Shown here piece by piece: positions 6,950-9,122 of a stretch of DNA of 9,122 bases. The stretch lies in assembly GCA_004211235.1 (NCBI GenBank), contig SEEY01000116.1:1-9122 (forward strand), in the 5' to 3' direction. The notes under the pieces were generated by a model, which saw only the letters and a program-made list of their open reading frames with translations, had not been told where the DNA came from and made no database searches. The stretch comes from Rubrivivax sp. Its GTDB lineage: Bacteria; Pseudomonadota; Gammaproteobacteria; Burkholderiales; Burkholderiaceae. Each line of letters opens with the position of its first letter. Positions within the stretch are counted from its first letter, which is position 1. A program made the position numbers and the translations under genes.

Positions 6950-7552
6950 ATGGACCACAGCTTCCTTTCCGCCCTGATCCTGCTGCTGCTGGTGCTCGAC
7001 CCGCTCGGCAGTCTGCCCGTCTTCATCCCCATCATGCGGGCGGTGCCCAAGGAGCGCCGCACGCGCGTGGCGATGCGCGAGGTCGGCATCGCCTTTTGCG
7101 TGCTGTTCGCCTTCATGTTCCTCGGCGAGGGCTTCCTGCAGGTCATGCACCTGTCGGAGCGTTCGCTGGAGGTGGCGGGCGGCGTGATCCTGATGATCAT
7201 CGCGATCCGCATGATCTTCGGCGGTTCGGGCGAGTCGGCCTACGGGCTGGAGCCGGGCCGCGAACCGCTGATCTTTCCGCTCGCCGTGCCGCTGCTGGCC
7301 GGCCCGTCGGCCATGGCCACGGTGCTCTTGCTGGCATCCCGCCAGCCGGACCGCATCTACGAATGGATCGGCGCCCTCAGCGCTGCGCTGCTCGTGTCAG
7401 GGCTGGTGCTCGTGCTGGCCGACCGCATCCGCAAGCTGCTCGGCGATTCGGTCGTCTCGGCCATCGAAAAGCTGATGGGCCTGGTGCTGACGGCCATCGC
7501 CGTGGAGATGGTGCTGGCCGGCTTGAAGCGCTACTTCATCGGCGGCCTCTAA
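6950..7552 (+). CDS. yhgN: YhgN/MarC-family (UPF0056) inner membrane protein
   Basis: The 200-residue protein has six hydrophobic segments at about 5-25, 45-65, 75-91, 108-130, 139-158 and 175-196. This is the MarC-family layout. It carries the family motifs DPLGSLPVF at 17-25 and PLAVPLLAGPSAMATVLLL at 110-128. Length and sequence pattern are closest to E. coli YhgN rather than MarC itself. The function of the family is unproven; a transporter role has been proposed, and the early link of MarC to multiple antibiotic resistance was not upheld. I chose the ATG at 6950 because the family begins with this hydrophobic segment; the frame is open upstream to 6887, but those codons lie inside the receptor gene. 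The receptor stop is only 22 bases upstream, so read-through from the receptor transcript is likely. The ribosome binding site is weak (GGGCGG). The gene ends at an intrinsic terminator. Confidence 0.9.
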   Translation: MDHSFLSALILLLLVLDPLGSLPVFIPIMRAVPKERRTRVAMREVGIAFCVLFAFMFLGEGFLQVMHLSERSLEVAGGVILMIIAIRMIFGGSGESAYGLEPGREPLIFPLAVPLLAGPSAMATVLLLASRQPDRIYEWIGALSAALLVSGLVLVLADRIRKLLGDSVVSAIEKLMGLVLTAIAVEMVLAGLKRYFIGGL

Positions 7553-7556
7553 GGCT

Positions 7557-7594
7557 CGCGGCCGGCCCCCCCGGCCGGGCCGCGTGGTTTGTTT
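7557..7594 (+). terminator. Intrinsic terminator after yhgN
   Basis: CGCGGCC (7557-7563) pairs with GGCCGCG (7578-7584), and the inner GGCC 7564-7567 pairs with GGCC 7573-7576, with one bulged G at 7577 and a C-rich loop. The run TGGTTTGTTT at 7585-7594 follows directly. It begins five bases after the yhgN stop and its T-run reaches the stop codon of the convergent small gene. There is no T-run on the other side, so it should act mainly on plus-strand transcripts. Confidence 0.75.
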
Positions 7595-7745
7595 ACTTGC
7601 TCTTCAGCTTGGCTTCCTTGCCCTTGGGCAGGACGGCCGTCATGGGGGCGACCGGCCGGTCCGAGCCGCCTGCCGTCTTGACGGGGCCGCTGTCCTTCTT
7701 CGGCTTCTTCGCCATCTTGTTGCCGCGTTGTTCGGTGTTGGCCAT
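7593..7745 (-). CDS. Small lysine-rich protein of unknown function (50 aa)
   Basis: Reading the minus strand from the ATG at 7745 gives 50 residues beginning MANTEQRGNKMAKKPKKDSG and ending KGKEAKLKSK. There is a stop at 7593-7595. Eleven residues are Lys, the protein is very basic, has no Cys or Trp, no membrane segment and probably little fixed structure. A strong ribosome binding site, GGAGGA, sits seven bases before the ATG (complement of 7753-7758). Third codon positions are almost all G or C. Both points argue for a real gene although it is short enough to be skipped by length-filtered callers. Similar small basic proteins with an N-terminal EQRGNK..KKPKK pattern are, as I recall, common unannotated proteins in proteobacteria. 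It lies 30 bases after the acetyltransferase gene on the same strand and may be co-transcribed. Nucleic-acid binding is possible only by charge. Confidence 0.75.
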   Translation of the reverse strand: MANTEQRGNKMAKKPKKDSGPVKTAGGSDRPVAPMTAVLPKGKEAKLKSK

Positions 7746-7775
7746 GCTGTCCTCCGGATCGGTAAAAAGTTTGAA

Positions 7776-8327
7776 CTATGCCTCAGCGTCGTAGCGCTTC
7801 CTGGCATCGCTGGCGGCCCATTGTGCTGCGGTGATGTCGTAGCGTCGGCAGTCCATGTCGTACCAGCGGCCCAGGCCGGTGAAGGTCATGCCAAGCTTCT
7901 CCATGACGGCGGAGGAGGGCTTGTTCTCGGGCTGGCAGACGGCACAGACGCGCTCGGGCGCAAGCGTCGCAAAGGCCCAGCCCACCATGTGCCGTGCCGC
8001 CTCGCTGGCATAGCCCCGGCCCCAGGCGTCCTGGCGCAGGCGCCAGCCGGTTTCGAGCGGTCCCGCGGGGTCGCGATTGAGATGCTGGATGCAGCCGGTG
8101 CCGATCAGCTCGGCATCTTCCAACCGGACGAAGCCCCACCATGAGTAGCCGAATTCGGCCCAGCGCGACTTCACGCGATCGATCATCGATTGCGTGTCTT
8201 CCAGCGTGTCCGGCCGACCGGTGATGAAGCGCATGACCGCCGGGTCGCGGTTGATGCGGTTCAAGGCTTCCAGGTGCCGGTCTTCAAGCGGTTCCAGCCG
8301 CAGGCGGGGCGTCAACAGGACTGTCAT
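7776..8327 (-). CDS. GNAT-family N-acetyltransferase (RimJ/RimL-like, Acetyltransf_3)
   Basis: GNAT enzymes transfer an acetyl group from acetyl-CoA to an amine. This 183-residue protein begins MTVLLTPRLRLEPL, the standard opening of the RimJ/RimL-like subfamily. Its acetyl-CoA-binding motif A region is WRLRQDAWGRGYASEA at 95-110. The later NKPSSAVMEKLGM at 135-147 matches the conserved Asn/Ser-to-EKLGM segment. Members act on ribosomal protein N-termini, antibiotics or small amines, and the sequence does not tell which. The frame is open 28 codons further upstream to 8411, but that part (MRRRSTAAFHHLKG...) is unlike the family, so I use the ATG at 8327, although its ribosome binding site is poor. 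It is divergent from aceA and upstream of the small lysine-rich gene. No toxin or antitoxin partner is visible. Confidence 0.9.
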   Translation of the reverse strand: MTVLLTPRLRLEPLEDRHLEALNRINRDPAVMRFITGRPDTLEDTQSMIDRVKSRWAEFGYSWWGFVRLEDAELIGTGCIQHLNRDPAGPLETGWRLRQDAWGRGYASEAARHMVGWAFATLAPERVCAVCQPENKPSSAVMEKLGMTFTGLGRWYDMDCRRYDITAAQWAASDARKRYDAEA

Positions 8328-8419
8328 GGCCGTGATTCTCAAGTGGCGCTCTCTCACGATTCGAAAGTCACCTTTCAGATGATGAAATGCCGCCGTGCTG
8401 CGCCGCCGCATTTTTTCTC

Positions 8420-8449
8420 ATTATGGTGAATGTCGTTTTGCAGTTTGAA
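8420..8449 (-). promoter_or_regulatory. Possible sigma-70 promoter for the acetyltransferase gene
   Basis: On the minus strand TTCAAA (8449 to 8444) and CATAAT (8425 to 8420) are 18 bases apart, giving 4/6 and 5/6 matches to the -35 and -10 consensus. Transcription would start near 8412, about 85 bases before the acetyltransferase ATG. The region is AT-rich against a very GC-rich background, which makes chance matches easier. Confidence 0.3.
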
Positions 8450-8454
8450 ATTTT

Positions 8455-8468
8455 AAGCACAAGTGCTT
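8455..8468. promoter_or_regulatory. Inverted repeat in the acetyltransferase-aceA control region
   Basis: AAGCAC (8455-8460) and GTGCTT (8463-8468) are perfect inverted arms around AA. A -10-like TATTAA for aceA lies just downstream at 8471-8476, without a good -35. The repeat is a candidate operator affecting either divergent gene; the binding protein is not identifiable. Confidence 0.35.
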
Positions 8469-8491
8469 GTTATTAAAGGGGAAAGTTTTTT

Positions 8492-8505
8492 GTCTTGTAC
8501 AAGAC
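8492..8505. promoter_or_regulatory. Perfect 14-base palindrome, candidate aceA operator
   Basis: GTCTTGTACAAGAC is a perfect uninterrupted dyad located 74 bases before the aceA ATG. A half-site GTCTTG recurs at 8538-8543. TTGT..ACAA arms are typical of dimeric helix-turn-helix regulators such as GntR or TetR families. Glyoxylate-shunt genes are usually under acetate or fatty-acid control, so a repressor site is a reasonable inference. No regulator gene lies in the window. Confidence 0.45.
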
Positions 8506-8578
8506 TAAGGTGAGCCACAGAGCTGCCCGGGCGAATAGTCTTGCGTCATCGGTTTCCAATGTTTTGCAAGGAGCTTCC

Positions 8579-9122
8579 ATGACCCGCCAGACCCGTGACC
8601 AACAGATCGCCGCCCTCGAAAAGGACTGGGCCGAGAACCCGCGCTGGAAAGGCATCAAGCGCGGCTACAGCGCCGCCGACGTCGTCCGCCTGCGCGGTTC
8701 CGTGCAGATCGAGCACACGCTGGCCAAGCAGGGCGCGGAAAAGCTCTGGGGCCTTGTCAACACCGAGCCCTTCGTCAACGCGTTGGGCGCGCTGACCGGC
8801 AACCAGGCGATGCAGCAGGTCAAAGCCGGCCTGAAGGCCATCTACCTGTCCGGCTGGCAGGTGGCGGGCGACGCCAACAGCAATGGCGAGATGTATCCCG
8901 ACCAGTCGCTGTACTCGGTGGACTCGGTGCCCAAGGTCGTCAAGAAGATCAACGCAACCTTCAAGCGCGCCGACGAAATCCAGTGGAGCGAGGGCAAGGA
9001 TGACATCGACTACTTCGCCCCCATCGTTGCCGATGCGGAAGCCGGCTTCGGCGGCGTGCTCAACGCCTTCGAGTTGATGAAGGCCATGATCGAGGCAGGC
9101 GCCGCCGGCGTCCACTTCGAAG
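8579..9122 (+). CDS. aceA: AceA, isocitrate lyase (5' part; runs off the right edge)
   Basis: Isocitrate lyase splits isocitrate into glyoxylate and succinate, the first step of the glyoxylate shunt that allows growth on acetate and fatty acids. The 181 visible residues match the classical E. coli type of about 430 residues. Landmarks are [15 protein letters not shown] at 28-42, [33 protein letters not shown] at 68-100, YPDQSLY at 106-112, and [38 protein letters not shown] at 144-181 with the metal-binding acidic residues around Asp152 and Glu154. The catalytic KKCGH loop would follow just beyond the window. AAGGAG at 8568-8573, five bases before the ATG, fixes the start. The upstream palindromes suggest carbon-source regulation. 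Confidence 0.96.
   Translation, partial: MTRQTRDQQIAALEKDWAENPRWKGIKRGYSAADVVRLRGSVQIEHTLAKQGAEKLWGLVNTEPFVNALGALTGNQAMQQVKAGLKAIYLSGWQVAGDANSNGEMYPDQSLYSVDSVPKVVKKINATFKRADEIQWSEGKDDIDYFAPIVADAEAGFGGVLNAFELMKAMIEAGAAGVHFE

Larger units (their letters stand above)
8328..8578. other. Divergent AT-rich control region between the acetyltransferase and aceA
   Basis: This 251-base gap has no convincing gene. Roughly 8410-8515 is markedly AT-rich (runs of T at 8411-8416 and 8486-8491) and carries the possible minus-strand promoter and the two inverted repeats described separately. A TTTTGCAAGG segment at 8562-8571 contains the small dyad TTGCAA and merges into the aceA ribosome binding site. The 8341-8400 part shows only short weak dyads. 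Confidence 0.6.

Noticed and set aside
7584..8144. Plus-strand open frame across the terminator, the small gene and the acetyltransferase
   Set aside because: No family resemblance and no ribosome binding site; it opposes a well-supported acetyltransferase.
8388..8410. GCCGCC-rich stretch followed by a T-run as a terminator
   Set aside because: The GCCGCC copies are direct rather than inverted, so no stem forms, and no plus-strand gene ends there.
8328..8411. A longer N-terminus for the acetyltransferase starting at 8411
   Set aside because: The 28 extra residues are unlike the family, lack a ribosome binding site and would begin almost on the predicted transcription start.

Overview
This window looks like chromosomal DNA of a high-GC betaproteobacterium, most likely order Burkholderiales. 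The reasons are near-universal G/C at third codon positions, a Bug-family tricarboxylate-type binding protein, and protein sequences typical of that order. The family level (Sphaerotilaceae/Comamonadaceae-like) is a guess. I see no phage, transposon, CRISPR array, rRNA or tRNA, and most genes are ordinary chromosomal ones.

Left part (1-3300): the 3' end of an unidentified plus-strand gene runs into the 3' end of tsaE, which lies on the minus strand. tsaE (t6A tRNA modification) is divergent from queG (queuosine tRNA modification), and their start codons almost coincide. queG overlaps by ATGA with a secreted chalcone isomerase-like protein. A Bug-family periplasmic solute-binding protein follows 32 bases later with its own strong ribosome binding site. 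These three plus-strand genes could share a transcript.

Middle (3301-6927): the 230-base gap before xerD holds five consecutive perfect or near-perfect hairpins with different sequences. This is the most striking non-coding structure in the window. xerD encodes a complete tyrosine recombinase with all six catalytic residues. A 157-base gap with one more perfect hairpin leads to a 783-residue TonB-dependent outer membrane receptor.

Right part (6928-9122): a YhgN/MarC-type membrane protein follows the receptor after 22 bases and ends at a clear intrinsic terminator. On the opposite strand a GNAT acetyltransferase is followed by a 50-residue lysine-rich protein whose stop codon lies in that terminator's T-run. 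A 251-base, comparatively AT-rich divergent control region separates the acetyltransferase from aceA (isocitrate lyase, glyoxylate shunt), which runs off the right edge. This region carries a perfect 14-base palindrome and a second inverted repeat, both candidate operators.

I do not see an obvious new multi-gene system. The best leads are the hairpin array before xerD, the palindromes before aceA, the small lysine-rich protein and the tsaE/queG boundary.
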